60,195 nt of DNA from Bacteroidota bacterium. GTDB lineage: Bacteria > Bacteroidota > Bacteroidia > Flavobacteriales_D > Crocinitomicaceae. The DNA lies in assembly GCA_006226425.1 (NCBI GenBank), contig SBGX01000007.1, positions 1 to 60,195 of the forward strand. Reading direction: 5' to 3'. Below the pieces are notes generated by a model. The model was not told where the DNA came from. It ran no database searches and saw only the letters and a program-made list of their open reading frames with translations. The translations under genes and the position numbers were made by a program. Of this stretch, positions 37,655 through 47,009 are shown one piece after another (the stretch's first letter is position 1; each line of letters opens with the position of its first letter).

Positions 37655-37813
37655 TAGCTCACACAATTTGACATGCTTACAAAAATAGTGGAAGGGAAGC
37701 TCTCTTCCCAACGCTGCATCAAGGACTTATGAACTTTTTTCCGTTAAAAACCCTGATTGTTTTTCAACAATTCCAGTCCAAAACTGTTTTTTTTCATTCC
37801 GCCATGCTCTTTT

Positions 37814-37844
37814 TTTGTTTAATCAGATTTTCTCTTTATCTTTG
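37814..37844 (+). promoter_or_regulatory. Promoter of tRNA-Leu
   Basis: TTTG at 37814-37817, exactly 19 bases of spacer, then TATCTTTG at 37837-37844. Both boxes match the Bacteroidota consensus fully. The start of transcription would be near 37850, about 35 bases before the tRNA. Confidence 0.85.
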
Positions 37845-37885
37845 CACTCCGAATTTGAAAAGTTAAACGTAACTTTTTCGGTAAA

Positions 37886-37967
37886 GCGGATGTGGTGAAA
37901 TTGGTAGACACGCTAGACTTAGGATCTAGTGCCGCGAGGTGTGTGGGTTCGAGTCCCTCCATCCGCA
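37886..37967 (+). tRNA. tRNA-Leu (anticodon TAG)
   Basis: An 82-base class II tRNA. The acceptor stem pairs GCGGATG with CATCCGC, followed by discriminator A at 37967. The D-arm region has GGTGAAATTGGTAGACACGC, the anticodon arm is CTAGA-CTTAGGA-TCTAG with anticodon TAG (reading CUA/CUN leucine codons), the variable arm is long, and the T-arm is GTGGGTTCGAGTCCCTC. CCA is not encoded. A promoter and a terminator frame it closely. Confidence 0.98.
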
Positions 37968-37974
37968 CGATTCG

Positions 37975-38011
37975 AAAAAATGGTATAAGCGTTCTTATGC
38001 CATTTTTTGTT
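37975..38011 (+). terminator. Rho-independent terminator after tRNA-Leu
   Basis: A long stem: AAAAAATGGTATAAG (37975-37989) pairs with CTTATGCCATTTTTT (37994-38008) with one T-G wobble, around a CGTT loop, and ends in a T-run. It lies just after the tRNA and before tig. It should separate tRNA transcription from tig. Confidence 0.85.
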
Positions 38012-38051
38012 TTAACAACTTGAATATTAAGAGAACGCTAAACTAAATTAA

Positions 38052-39404
38052 ATGAATATAGTTCGCGAAGAATTGGGTGATTTGGTAGCCGTCCTAAAAG
38101 TAACAGTTACTCCGGATGACTATCAGAAAAAAGTGGAAGAAACACTTAGTAAGTATCGTAAGCAGGCCAATTTGCCAGGGTTCCGTTCGGGCAAAGTTCC
38201 GATGGGGATGATCCGTAAGCAATATGGGAAAGCCGTTTTGGCAGAAGAATTGAACAAAGTGGTGAATGAAGGCTTACAGAACTATATCAGTGAAGAGAAA
38301 CTAGATATTCTCGGAAATCCAATCCCGAAAGAAGATTTCGACGTCAAAGGAAACTTTGACCAACCTTCGGAGTTTGAGTTCGAATACGAAATCGGTTTGA
38401 GCCCGGAAGTGAGTGTCAAATTGTCGGGTCGCAACAAATTCGATTATTACAAAGTCAAAATTGACGATAAACTGATCGACCAACAGGTAGACGATCTTCG
38501 CAGAAGATATGGAAAACTGGAGCCAGGTGATCAGGTAGAGGAGCACGACATGATCCTCGGACAGTTCGTTGAATTGAATGATGACGAAAGCATCAAGGAA
38601 GGAGGAATCCTACACTCTTCAACGATCTCTTTGGAATTTATCGAAGACAAGAAAACGCAAAAGGCACTGCTTGCTAAGAAAGAAGGTGATCAGGTGATCT
38701 TGGATCCGGAAAAAGTATCCAGAGGCGAAAGCGACATGGCAGCTATGTTGGGAATCAAGCCAGAAGAACTTGATCAAATCTCTAAGAAATTCCAATTTAC
38801 CATCAACCAGATTCGTCGCATGAAACTGGCTGACCTCAACCAGGAATTGTTTGACAAGCTCTTCGGGGAAGGAAACCTCAAAAGCGAAAAAGAACTTCGT
38901 GAACGCATTGCGAATGACCTGGAATCGATGTTTTCAAATGATTCCGATCGTCTGTTGACCAGAGCCGTGCATGAGTCACTTTTGGAAAAGACGGATGTCA
39001 AGCTGCCAAATGACTTCCTAAAACGATGGATTCAAATGACGAATGAGAAGCCCATCACTATGGAGGAGATTGAACAGGATTATCCGAACTACGAAAAAGG
39101 AATGAAATGGCAGTTGATTCAAAGTGCCATTTTCAAAGAAAATAATATCAAACTGGAATCTGCCGAAGTGATTGAATTCACTAAAGGATTATTGTTGAAT
39201 CAATATGCTCAATATGGAATGCCGGCACCAGAGGAAAAAGAACTCATGGCATCAGTTACGAAAGTGTTGAGCAATCAGCAGGAATCTGCCCGGGTCTATG
39301 ACATGCTCGCAGAGAATAAATTAACTCAGTTTTTCAAGGAAACCGTGAAAACAAGTGAAAAACTGGTTTCTCATGATGAGTTTATGAAATTAGCACAAGC
39401 TTAA
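38052..39404 (+). CDS. tig: Trigger factor, ribosome-associated chaperone
   Basis: A 450-residue trigger factor. It docks at the ribosome exit tunnel and protects new chains. The N-terminal ribosome-binding domain has LPGFRSGKVPMGMIRKQYG, a near-perfect match to the family signature. The middle part corresponds to the FKBP-like prolyl isomerase domain, but its sequence is strongly diverged, as is common in Bacteroidota, so isomerase activity is doubtful. The C-terminal part is helical. No clpP or clpX gene follows, unlike the Escherichia coli arrangement. A strong terminator comes 28 bases later. Confidence 0.93.
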   Translation: MNIVREELGDLVAVLKVTVTPDDYQKKVEETLSKYRKQANLPGFRSGKVPMGMIRKQYGKAVLAEELNKVVNEGLQNYISEEKLDILGNPIPKEDFDVKGNFDQPSEFEFEYEIGLSPEVSVKLSGRNKFDYYKVKIDDKLIDQQVDDLRRRYGKLEPGDQVEEHDMILGQFVELNDDESIKEGGILHSSTISLEFIEDKKTQKALLAKKEGDQVILDPEKVSRGESDMAAMLGIKPEELDQISKKFQFTINQIRRMKLADLNQELFDKLFGEGNLKSEKELRERIANDLESMFSNDSDRLLTRAVHESLLEKTDVKLPNDFLKRWIQMTNEKPITMEEIEQDYPNYEKGMKWQLIQSAIFKENNIKLESAEVIEFTKGLLLNQYAQYGMPAPEEKELMASVTKVLSNQQESARVYDMLAENKLTQFFKETVKTSEKLVSHDEFMKLAQA

Positions 39405-39431
39405 TCTACAGACTTAGTTATTTAAATTGTA

Positions 39432-39465
39432 AGAGGGCTGGCTCAATTGAGTCAGCCCTCTTTTT
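39432..39465 (+). terminator. Rho-independent terminator after tig
   Basis: A long hairpin: AGAGGGCTGGCTCAATT and AATTGAGTCAGCCCTCT pair with only one mismatch, followed by TTTTT. It lies 28 bases after the tig stop. Confidence 0.92.
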
Positions 39466-39596
39466 GTATCCATTATTTGCCCTGGAAATCCCGAAAGCTC
39501 AGGAAAGTATTGTGTAGTAGGGGTTACAATTTGTTTGATCCGTTGATTGCAGTTGGAAAATTGCATAACTTTACCATAACTCTATTATTTAATACT

Positions 39597-40082
39597 ATGA
39601 AAAGGACATTTTCCATAGGCATTCTGCTTGCCTTAAATTTGACGGTCCCGATGCCTGGACAGGCTCAAAAAAAACCTCCTGTTTATGAATTCGTGAAGTG
39701 CTGCAAAGGACTTTTTGGTTACGACCATGTTGAAAAGGAAATTATTGGTGACAACCATTATCGAATCACCTGTATGGGCCGGGGATTTATCAAATGTCGG
39801 CCTAGCCTGGTTGCGCCTCCGGGAGATTTACTCGGAAGCAATTTGGACGAGCTCCATAAACTTCAGGTCGAAAATCGAATTTACGAATTGCTGGATGAGA
39901 TTGACCTCAAGGTAGAAAAAGGACAAAAGCGAGGCAGTCATCAGGAAAAACTGGCGATTGATCCATCTGATCTTCGTCGGGGACTCATTTTGATTCGGGC
40001 CGAATGGAAAGAGGACCGTGAAACTTCCGAACTGCATGTTCAAATACAAGTGAATCAACTTCCCGATGTTCAATCCCATTAA
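39597..40082 (+). CDS. Exported protein of 161 residues, function unknown
   Basis: I chose the ATG at 39597, since it gives a proper signal peptide (MKRTFSIGILLALNLTV, cleaved near GQAQ); the frame is open earlier but without a sensible start, and a terminator lies in that part. The mature protein has a cysteine pair (35, 36) and two more at 59 and 67, a GLFGYDHVEKEIIGDNHYRI segment split by short turns, and a helical, charged second half. I do not recognise the family. A possible promoter (TAACTTTA at 39566-39573, TTG 20 bases upstream) precedes it. The next gene begins 17 bases before this stop, so three exported proteins follow one another in one unit. Confidence 0.72.
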   Translation: MKRTFSIGILLALNLTVPMPGQAQKKPPVYEFVKCCKGLFGYDHVEKEIIGDNHYRITCMGRGFIKCRPSLVAPPGDLLGSNLDELHKLQVENRIYELLDEIDLKVEKGQKRGSHQEKLAIDPSDLRRGLILIRAEWKEDRETSELHVQIQVNQLPDVQSH

Positions 40083-41181
40083 ATATGGCCTCCTCATTTT
40101 CATTCTTCTTGCTCTGAACAAGGGGTGGACGCAAAACTTCAACGATCTACTCAAGAAGGAAGCAGAGTATCGAATCCAATACCCTGAGCACTTGCATTTT
40201 TATGACCGTGGATCACAATGCTTTTCGAGCACTCATTTTTTCTATCTTTCAGTAGAAAGGGACACCCTCTTTTATCATCGATTTTCTGAAAAAGAGAAAC
40301 GCTTTGTTCTGCTCGACGATGGTTACTGGAAAACCATTCTCTACAAGGATGGTACGCTAAGTGTCACCAACTCTATTCGAATTCGTAAAAATGTGCTGAC
40401 CTGCTATGCTTTTGAAGGAGAAGAACTGATTCCCAAACAACAAAAGACTACCCGGGAACGAACGCTCGAGGCCTCTTTAAGCGATATGGGAGGGATTCGA
40501 CGATCTTTCGGAGACTATGAGCAGGTCCATTTTGAAGGGGAGAAACGATCCGTTTGTTTCCCCAACCGCTATTTTTTCCTGGGGCACTACAGCCCGACAG
40601 ATTTCATCGATTTTACAGATTCCAACATCCTCTTTGTTGACCCAATCAGCAGCGTATTTCATGTACAACGAGGTGATTCAAGCTGGATCGACTCCAGTTT
40701 CTTTGTAGAACAGGACTGCAGATTGCTGGATTCTATTTTGGGAGCATATGACAAACGAAATCCGAAAGCTGTGTTTGACGTCATGGATCGCGTGCTTTTC
40801 GAAAACCAACTAATCTGGAGCATTCGTTTCCTGAATCAAAACCGCTTTGTGTTGCGAAAGACAAAACCTGACGGGGAAGGGGGAAATCAAATTTTTCTAG
40901 ACGTTTTCGAAATCCGGGACAATAAAATCCATTTAATCAGGAAAGATATTGCCCTCTCAAAACCAAAAGACAAGCAAATAATCGGCACCGATTTACCCGA
41001 GTTTATTGGATTCTTTCAGCACAATCGCTTTCGTTTCGTGGATGGCAAGCTCATGATCATCATGCAGGGAACTAACTTCCGCAATTCAGGCATGGAATAT
41101 GGAGCATATCAAAAAAGGAGGGAGGATTACTTTCGGGAAAACGACCCGATCTATCAGGTACTCATCTATGAAGTGGACTAA
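40066..41181 (+). CDS. Exported protein of 371 residues, function unknown
   Basis: It has a signal peptide (MFNPIKYGLLIFILLALNKGWTQ) and a mature part that looks beta-rich, with many aromatic and acidic residues (FYDRGSQCFSSTHFFYLSV, FVDPISSVFHVQRGDSSW). No lipobox, transmembrane helix or sorting domain is visible, so it may stay in the periplasm. I do not recognise the family. It overlaps the previous gene by 17 bases, and the thioredoxin-like gene starts 14 bases before its stop, so the three are probably co-translated. Confidence 0.7.
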   Translation: MFNPIKYGLLIFILLALNKGWTQNFNDLLKKEAEYRIQYPEHLHFYDRGSQCFSSTHFFYLSVERDTLFYHRFSEKEKRFVLLDDGYWKTILYKDGTLSVTNSIRIRKNVLTCYAFEGEELIPKQQKTTRERTLEASLSDMGGIRRSFGDYEQVHFEGEKRSVCFPNRYFFLGHYSPTDFIDFTDSNILFVDPISSVFHVQRGDSSWIDSSFFVEQDCRLLDSILGAYDKRNPKAVFDVMDRVLFENQLIWSIRFLNQNRFVLRKTKPDGEGGNQIFLDVFEIRDNKIHLIRKDIALSKPKDKQIIGTDLPEFIGFFQHNRFRFVDGKLMIIMQGTNFRNSGMEYGAYQKRREDYFRENDPIYQVLIYEVD

Positions 41182-41677
41182 CACCATAGCCTCCATTCTT
41201 TGCGTCTGTTTTCTCCAGGGACAGCGCATCATGAGCTTTCCTGAATTGCTAGACCAGAAAATCCAAAAACCAGGCTATTTCATTCTAAAGGGGGAGCCCT
41301 CCTGTCATGACTGTTACCAGGAAGTTTTCAACTTTCTAAGATCCCAAAAGATTCCCGGGGATCAAATTTACTTTCTCTCTATTTTACCGGAAGACAATCT
41401 CCTTAGGCGCAACGAAATGCACTCCATTCAAGAGGAATTCGCTATTTCACCGGAACAAATCTGTTTTCTGGATAGAGATACATGGAAGACAGCAGAAGCT
41501 CCATGGTATCCCAAATTACTCATCATCAATGAGCAGTATAGCATCTTTCAACTGAGTTATCCAGAACTTTTTGGAAAGAACAAATTGCGGAGAAAGAGAC
41601 TTCGCAAGCTTTTGGAGAAGCAGCTTCCGATTCAGCTTAACGAAGACGCTTCATATAAAATGGAACCTGCAAATTAG
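41168..41677 (+). CDS. Thioredoxin-like exported protein with CxxC motif
   Basis: From the ATG at 41168 (MKWTNTIASILCVCF) it has 169 residues with an N-terminal signal or anchor helix. The segment YFILKGEPSCHDCYQEVFNF places Cys46-His-Asp-Cys49 after a beta strand and before a helix, the arrangement of thioredoxin-fold redox sites. Later, APWYPKLLIINEQ resembles the cis-proline strand of the same fold. It may reduce or exchange disulfides in the periplasm, possibly in the cysteine-bearing protein two genes upstream. The fold call is by pattern only. The C-terminal region is strongly basic (KNKLRRKRLRKLLEK). Its 3' end overlaps the convergent WD40-caspase gene by 41 bases. Confidence 0.65.
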   Translation: MKWTNTIASILCVCFLQGQRIMSFPELLDQKIQKPGYFILKGEPSCHDCYQEVFNFLRSQKIPGDQIYFLSILPEDNLLRRNEMHSIQEEFAISPEQICFLDRDTWKTAEAPWYPKLLIINEQYSIFQLSYPELFGKNKLRRKRLRKLLEKQLPIQLNEDASYKMEPAN

Positions 41678-44600
41678 TTGCTCTGGAAGTGGGGCGCTGC
41701 ATTCCCTTGCTTAATTCCTGCACTTCTTCCAGTGTTTTTTGCGACCATTCCCGAATAGATATATAGCCATCGCGATCCAGATCTGTTTCGTAACTGCTCA
41801 TGCTATTCAATAGGGCATAGGTAAACAATCCATTTTGATAATTCGAACTTTCCATTGCAAATTCGGCACCCCCTGAGCTACTAATGACCGTTGCACCACT
41901 TCCGGAACTACTTTGAGTAAAGAGTAAATCTGCCAATTCCTGCATATTGCTTACCCCAAAATGCTCTTTGCTGGCGATCGCATCCCCGACGGCTCTAAAC
42001 TTCACATCTTCCTCATACACCTTGTTCCGTTGTTTTTCAACTTCTTCCTTGTCAATTTCCCCGCTGTGACAGGTATCCAGGAGCAATAATTTGCGAACCG
42101 GTTTAATTTCCTCCAACAAGGCTTCGATTTGCTCATAGCTCAGTCCTTTTTCCTGGGGCTGATTGAAGTCCATGTCATAAGAAGCAAAATAATAATTGAA
42201 CTGCTCGTCCAGCACTCCGTGTCCTGCAAAAAACAGGACCACAGCATCATTGATGCCAGCTTTTTTCAGAAAGGCTTCGATTTTTGGAAGCATCTCACGG
42301 GTCACTTCTTCATTCGTCAGCGTTAATTGATGAATTTTTCGGTAGACCTGCTTTGACATTCCCAGCCTGGATTGAATATCCTGAGCATCCTTCGCAGCAT
42401 AATTCAAGTTAAAATTGGATTGCAGGTACTTGGAAACCCCAACAGAAACAAGGTAAAGGTCATGTTTTTTCTCATTCCCCTCGCGCAGCAAACTGACTCC
42501 GGAAATCAAGGATTCACTCCCTTTTTCGTTCAGACAACTTAAGCGCAGATGGTTATTTCCAGCCATGAGGGGGACCTTGACCTGATACTTCAACTTTTGA
42601 CTTTTTCGATCTCTCAGGTCGATTCCTCGCTTCCCAAATACCGGGACCCCGTTCAGGTAAACCAACAAGCGATCCAGTTGATAACGGCTATCTTCCAATG
42701 ACAAATCCAGCGTCAAAATCGAATCGCGCGTCAGAACAGGAGGCTCCGAAACAAGGGATAATTCCGGCAAATGAAAGTCCTCACCCAATTGCTCTTCCTG
42801 GAAATCCAGCTTCTTCAAACGCTTTTGATAGACGAAACGGTAGGCTTTCACCAAATTTTCAGGCGTTTTACCTAATCGTTCTGCAATCACATCCGGGCGA
42901 TTCAATCGAATATCAAACTGCTCAAAAGGAAATAACCTGGACCCAATCCGAAAGGAAATCGACGCGAGCGCTCCGGCGGAAGCCGTGTAGTAATAATCCG
43001 GTGTATGAATGATATGATCATTGACCCCAACGCTAGCCAAAGAGGCCAGGGGAGCACATTTCGTGAGATCCCATACCCGCACATAGCCATCGCTACCTGA
43101 GGAGTAAATCAAAGGCGCATGATCATCGAAAATGACCTGCTTTACCTGTCCTTCCGGGTTTTCCAGCAAACATTTCATTTCTCCACTCGCTACGTCCCAC
43201 ACTCGAATACTATTATCAGCCTCCGAAACCGTATTGCTTCCCGCACAACTTGCCAGGTATTTACTGTCCGCACTAAAATCCACGGCATGAATGCTATTTA
43301 CGTGACCTGTCAATTCCTTCGACACTTCCCAGCTGGCAGTACTCCATAACAAGACTTTTTTGTCCCAGGAAGCCGAGGCCAGGTACTTTCCGTCAGGTGA
43401 ATAATCGACATCACTGACCAGTATTTCGTGTTTTCTCAGTTCCTGCGTTTGTTTTTCGTTCTTCCAGTCCCATACCCGAATGCTTTGATCCATTCCAGCA
43501 CTGGCAAGTTCCTTTCCATTAGGGTGAAAACTGGTGGCATAGATTCCCCCCTGATGCCCCTGAAGACGTGCCACGACCTTTCCTTCTTCCAGGTTCCAAA
43601 TTCGAATTGTCCCAGTATATCCGGCCCCCGAAACATATTTTCCATCCTTACTAAAGGACAGATTTTGAATTAATTCACCCTCTGTATTTAAACTTTTTAT
43701 TTCTTTTCCGCTTTCGGAGTCATAGATGACCAGGTTAATGGCATTTCGCATACAAACCAGTGTGTTTCCAGCAGGAGAAAAAGCTACCGGAAAGAAGCCC
43801 TGAAGCGTATGAACAATCCGATTTTTACTTAAATCCCACACCTTGATACTAATATCATTGGCCGCTGTTGCCAGGTATTTCCCATTCTGAGCATAGTCCA
43901 TACTGACAATGCTGTTTGCTCTGGGAACCAAGGTCTTCAGGATCTTTCCATCGGTCAGGGAAACATAATGTAATTTTTTGAATTCCGCGAAGTAGAAGAG
44001 GGGTTCTGTGGGATGAACGGCCAGGTATTGTCCGCCCATGATAGGAGTTTCCTTCTCAAACAACAACTTATGACTACCGCTGTTCCAGTAACACATTTTT
44101 CGGTTGTGATCCACCGACAACAATCCTTTTCCTTCTTTGGAATAGCAAATATCCCGAATCCGGATCTGGTGTTCCTTCATGACCGACACTTCCTTTAATT
44201 CTCCCGTCTCGTACACGTGGATTTGATTGTCCTCATAACAGACGGCCAGATGCTCACCTTTCTCGTCGATGGCCAGGCGACACACCGGATAGTGAAGTTC
44301 ATTAAACAACTGAACACGTTTCAACTCCTTTCCGTTCTGGAGATCCATCCGAATCACTGCCCCCTTGTGGTCAAAATAGAAGATCTCATCGCTTCCAGGA
44401 ATCTTCACAAAACGAATGAGTGCATCAATTGGATAACGTGCCAGAACTTCGCCGCTGAGCATATTCGCCATGGTCAGATGTGCCTCCGTATCATAAAAAA
44501 CGATGTTTTTGCCATCTTCTGTAAATTCAAAATTCTCATTGTGGGTATCCGACTTAAATTGTCTGACCAACTGACCATTATCCTTGTTCCACACGTTGAT

Positions 44601-44897
44601 TTGCTCCTGATAATTGAGTCCAAGCATATACTTCCCATCCGGGCTAAAACGCACCTTCACCATCCGCCCGTCGTTTCCTGTAAAGCTCCTCATTTCCTTA
44701 CCCGAAGCCATGTCCCACAGCTTGACCAAATTGTCATTTCCTCCGGTCAGCATCCATTTTCCGTCTGGGCTAATCTCCAAACAATTGATCTGATCGGTAT
44801 GCCCCATGCTCAGCACGACATCAGCCTTGTTTTGAGCCCACATGAAAGGTGCAAAAAACAGGGAAATGCAGAAGCAAAACAGACGCAAATAATTCAT
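41637..44897 (-). CDS. Exported WD40-repeat protein with C-terminal caspase-like (C14) peptidase domain
   Basis: A 1086-residue protein with a signal peptide (MNYLRLFCFCISLFFAPFMWAQ). From about 25 to 650 it has many WD40 repeats, recognisable by GHTDQINCLEISPDGKWML, LASAGMDQSIRVWDW and LTGHVNSIHAVDFS, enough for one or two propellers. A linker at about 650-810 follows. The caspase-like domain starts near 815 (LYLVSVGVSKY) and carries the catalytic dyad: His893 in FFAGHGVLDE and Cys943 in LLLLDTCHSGEID. These bacterial caspase homologues (metacaspase/orthocaspase type) usually cleave after basic or acidic residues. The signal peptide suggests work outside the cytoplasm. WD40 repeats likely bind the target. 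Substrate and purpose unknown. Confidence 0.92.
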   Translation of the reverse strand: MNYLRLFCFCISLFFAPFMWAQNKADVVLSMGHTDQINCLEISPDGKWMLTGGNDNLVKLWDMASGKEMRSFTGNDGRMVKVRFSPDGKYMLGLNYQEQINVWNKDNGQLVRQFKSDTHNENFEFTEDGKNIVFYDTEAHLTMANMLSGEVLARYPIDALIRFVKIPGSDEIFYFDHKGAVIRMDLQNGKELKRVQLFNELHYPVCRLAIDEKGEHLAVCYEDNQIHVYETGELKEVSVMKEHQIRIRDICYSKEGKGLLSVDHNRKMCYWNSGSHKLLFEKETPIMGGQYLAVHPTEPLFYFAEFKKLHYVSLTDGKILKTLVPRANSIVSMDYAQNGKYLATAANDISIKVWDLSKNRIVHTLQGFFPVAFSPAGNTLVCMRNAINLVIYDSESGKEIKSLNTEGELIQNLSFSKDGKYVSGAGYTGTIRIWNLEEGKVVARLQGHQGGIYATSFHPNGKELASAGMDQSIRVWDWKNEKQTQELRKHEILVSDVDYSPDGKYLASASWDKKVLLWSTASWEVSKELTGHVNSIHAVDFSADSKYLASCAGSNTVSEADNSIRVWDVASGEMKCLLENPEGQVKQVIFDDHAPLIYSSGSDGYVRVWDLTKCAPLASLASVGVNDHIIHTPDYYYTASAGALASISFRIGSRLFPFEQFDIRLNRPDVIAERLGKTPENLVKAYRFVYQKRLKKLDFQEEQLGEDFHLPELSLVSEPPVLTRDSILTLDLSLEDSRYQLDRLLVYLNGVPVFGKRGIDLRDRKSQKLKYQVKVPLMAGNNHLRLSCLNEKGSESLISGVSLLREGNEKKHDLYLVSVGVSKYLQSNFNLNYAAKDAQDIQSRLGMSKQVYRKIHQLTLTNEEVTREMLPKIEAFLKKAGINDAVVLFFAGHGVLDEQFNYYFASYDMDFNQPQEKGLSYEQIEALLEEIKPVRKLLLLDTCHSGEIDKEEVEKQRNKVYEEDVKFRAVGDAIASKEHFGVSNMQELADLLFTQSSSGSGATVISSSGGAEFAMESSNYQNGLFTYALLNSMSSYETDLDRDGYISIREWSQKTLEEVQELSKGMQRPTSRATNLQVPFYMKRLR

Positions 44898-44942
44898 GCA
44901 TTAAAGATAATCGAAAAAAGCTTAGTCCAAAGCCGCTTATTT

Positions 44943-44974
44943 TTTGTCTAAACCAAATAAAATCAGTATCTTTG
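44943..44974 (+). promoter_or_regulatory. Promoter of rpsA
   Basis: TTTG at 44943-44946, 20 bases of spacer, TATCTTTG at 44967-44974. Both boxes match the Bacteroidota consensus. Transcription would start near 44981, giving a leader of nearly 100 bases before the rpsA ATG, long enough for autogenous control. Confidence 0.82.
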
Positions 44975-45077
44975 CGCCACTTTTAACACAATCTCTGTGT
45001 TCCGCCAAGAGAGATGCTAGTATAAACCAACTTTCAGACCAGCGGAACGGCCTGAAATACAAGTAAAAAAGCCACAT

Positions 45078-46862
45078 ATGGCAGATGTAAAAATTACCGG
45101 GCAGGGAACTGCCGATTTTGATTGGGAAGCCCTTGATTTAGATGGGTACAATCAGGTGGAACGTGCTGAACTTTCTGATAAGTACGAAGCCACATTGAAT
45201 TCGATCAACGAGAAAGAAGTGATCGAAGGAACCGTTGTTGTTATGACCAAAAGAGAGGTTGTAATCAACGTAGGTTACAAATCAGAAGGAGTTATTCCTT
45301 TGAGTGAATTCCGTTACAACCCTGACCTGAAAGTAGGTGACACGGTAGACGTGTACGTTGAATGTCAGGAAGACAAGTACGGACAGTTGGTTATTTCTCA
45401 CAAAACAGCTCGTATGCACAGGGCATGGGCTCGTGTCAATGAAGTATTGGCTACTGGAGAGGTAATTACTGGATTCGTAAAATGTCGTACAAAAGGAGGT
45501 TTGATTGTTGATGTGTTCGGATTGGAAGCATTCCTTCCAGGTTCTCAGATCGACGTGAAACCAATTCGTGACTACGATGTTTACGTTGGTAAAAACATGG
45601 AATTCAAAGTAGTGAAGATCAACCAGGAGTTCCGAAACGTAGTTGTTTCGCACAAAGCGCTGATCGAAGCTGAATTGGAAGAACAGAAAAAACACATCAT
45701 TGCAGGACTTGAAAAAGGTCAGGTACTGGAAGGAACAGTTAAAAACATCACTTCATACGGAGTCTTCATTGACCTTGGTGGAGTTGACGGATTGATTCAC
45801 ATTACAGACCTTTCCTGGGGTCGTGTTTCACATCCGGAAGAAATCGTTGAACTGGATCAGAAACTGAACGTTGTAATCCTGGACTTCGATGACGATAAGA
45901 AACGAATCGCTCTTGGATTGAAACAATTGCAACCACATCCTTGGGATGCATTGAATACTGAGATGAAAGTCGGTGACAAAGTTGAAGGAAAAGTGGTTGT
46001 ATTGGCTGACTACGGTGCGTTTGTTGAGATCGCTCCAGGTGTAGAAGGTCTGATCCACGTTTCTGAAATGAGCTGGTCACAGCACTTGCGTTCTGCTCAG
46101 GACTTCATGAAAGTAGGTGATACTGTTGAAGCGATCATCTTGACTTTGGATCGTGAAGAGCGTAAAATGTCTCTGGGAATCAAGCAAATGATGCCTGATC
46201 CATGGGATGCTATCGAGACTAAGTTTGCCGTAAATACACGTCATAAAGCGAAAGTTCGTAACTTCACTAACTTCGGAGTTTTCGTTGAGTTGGAAGAAGG
46301 AGTTGACGGATTGATCCACATTTCTGACCTTTCATGGCAGAAGAAAATCAAGCACCCATCAGAATTCTGTAAAGTAGGAGACGAGATGGAAGTGGTTGTT
46401 TTGGAGATTGACCGTGAGAACCGTCGTATTTCACTTGGACACAAACAATTGGAAGAAAACCCATGGGAGGTATTCGAAACCATCTTTGGAGAAGGTTCCG
46501 TACATCAGGGAACAATCATCGAAGCCAAAGACAAATCTGGTATCGTTGCACTTCCTTACGGAGTAGAAGCCATTTGTCCTGCGAAACACATGCGTAAAGA
46601 AGACGGAAATAATGCGAAAGTTGAGGATACACTTGATTTCAAAGTGATTGAATTCAACAAAGACGCTAAAAAGATCGTCGTTTCTCATACGCGTACGTTT
46701 GAAGAAGGAGAAGACAGACCATCCAGAACTTCTAAGAAAACTGGAACTTCCTCTACTTCTCAGGCAGTGAAAGCGAACAACCAAAACGTAGAGAAATCTA
46801 CATTGGGTGATTTGGATGCATTGTCCGAATTGAAAAACAAAATGGAAGAAGAAGGAAATTAA
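45078..46862 (+). CDS. rpsA: 30S ribosomal protein S1
   Basis: A 594-residue S1 with six S1-type OB domains: VVMTKREVVINVGYKSEG (1), VKCRTKGGLIVDVFG (2), NITSYGVFIDLGGVDGLIH (3), LADYGAFVEIAPGVEGLIH (4), FTNFGVFVELEEGVDGLIH (5) and EAKDKSGIVALPYGVEA (6). Repeats 3-5 are the best conserved. It brings mRNA to the 30S subunit, which matters in Bacteroidota, where Shine-Dalgarno sites are weak. It has a strong promoter, a long leader and a terminator right after, so it is expressed on its own. The tail is rich in Ser/Thr/Lys. Confidence 0.97.
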   Translation: MADVKITGQGTADFDWEALDLDGYNQVERAELSDKYEATLNSINEKEVIEGTVVVMTKREVVINVGYKSEGVIPLSEFRYNPDLKVGDTVDVYVECQEDKYGQLVISHKTARMHRAWARVNEVLATGEVITGFVKCRTKGGLIVDVFGLEAFLPGSQIDVKPIRDYDVYVGKNMEFKVVKINQEFRNVVVSHKALIEAELEEQKKHIIAGLEKGQVLEGTVKNITSYGVFIDLGGVDGLIHITDLSWGRVSHPEEIVELDQKLNVVILDFDDDKKRIALGLKQLQPHPWDALNTEMKVGDKVEGKVVVLADYGAFVEIAPGVEGLIHVSEMSWSQHLRSAQDFMKVGDTVEAIILTLDREERKMSLGIKQMMPDPWDAIETKFAVNTRHKAKVRNFTNFGVFVELEEGVDGLIHISDLSWQKKIKHPSEFCKVGDEMEVVVLEIDRENRRISLGHKQLEENPWEVFETIFGEGSVHQGTIIEAKDKSGIVALPYGVEAICPAKHMRKEDGNNAKVEDTLDFKVIEFNKDAKKIVVSHTRTFEEGEDRPSRTSKKTGTSSTSQAVKANNQNVEKSTLGDLDALSELKNKMEEEGN

Positions 46863-46882
46863 TCTTTCTTTTCATTGATATC

Positions 46883-46912
46883 AAAAGCCTCCCATTTTGG
46901 GGGGCTTTTTTT
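46883..46912 (+). terminator. Rho-independent terminator after rpsA
   Basis: AAAAGCCTCCC and GGGGGGCTTTT pair around ATTTT, followed by a run of T. It lies about 20 bases after the rpsA stop. Confidence 0.9.
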
Positions 46913-47009
46913 ATTTCTTACACCGTGCGCAAGGGATTCTTTTTTTACGTATTTTCGCTCGCCAAAATTCCTTGAATTCTGAGCTTCGATTTACGAGAGT
47001 GAATCACAG

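Noticed and set aside
44217-44951. Plus-strand frame of 244 residues opposite the WD40-caspase gene
   Set aside because: It is antisense to WD40 repeats with clear motifs; its translation shows no domain and ends in the rpsA promoter.
45282-45695. Minus-strand frame of 137 residues opposite rpsA
   Set aside because: Shadow of the repeated S1 domains; composition (many Phe, Val, Asn, Ser) is what the reverse strand of such codons gives.
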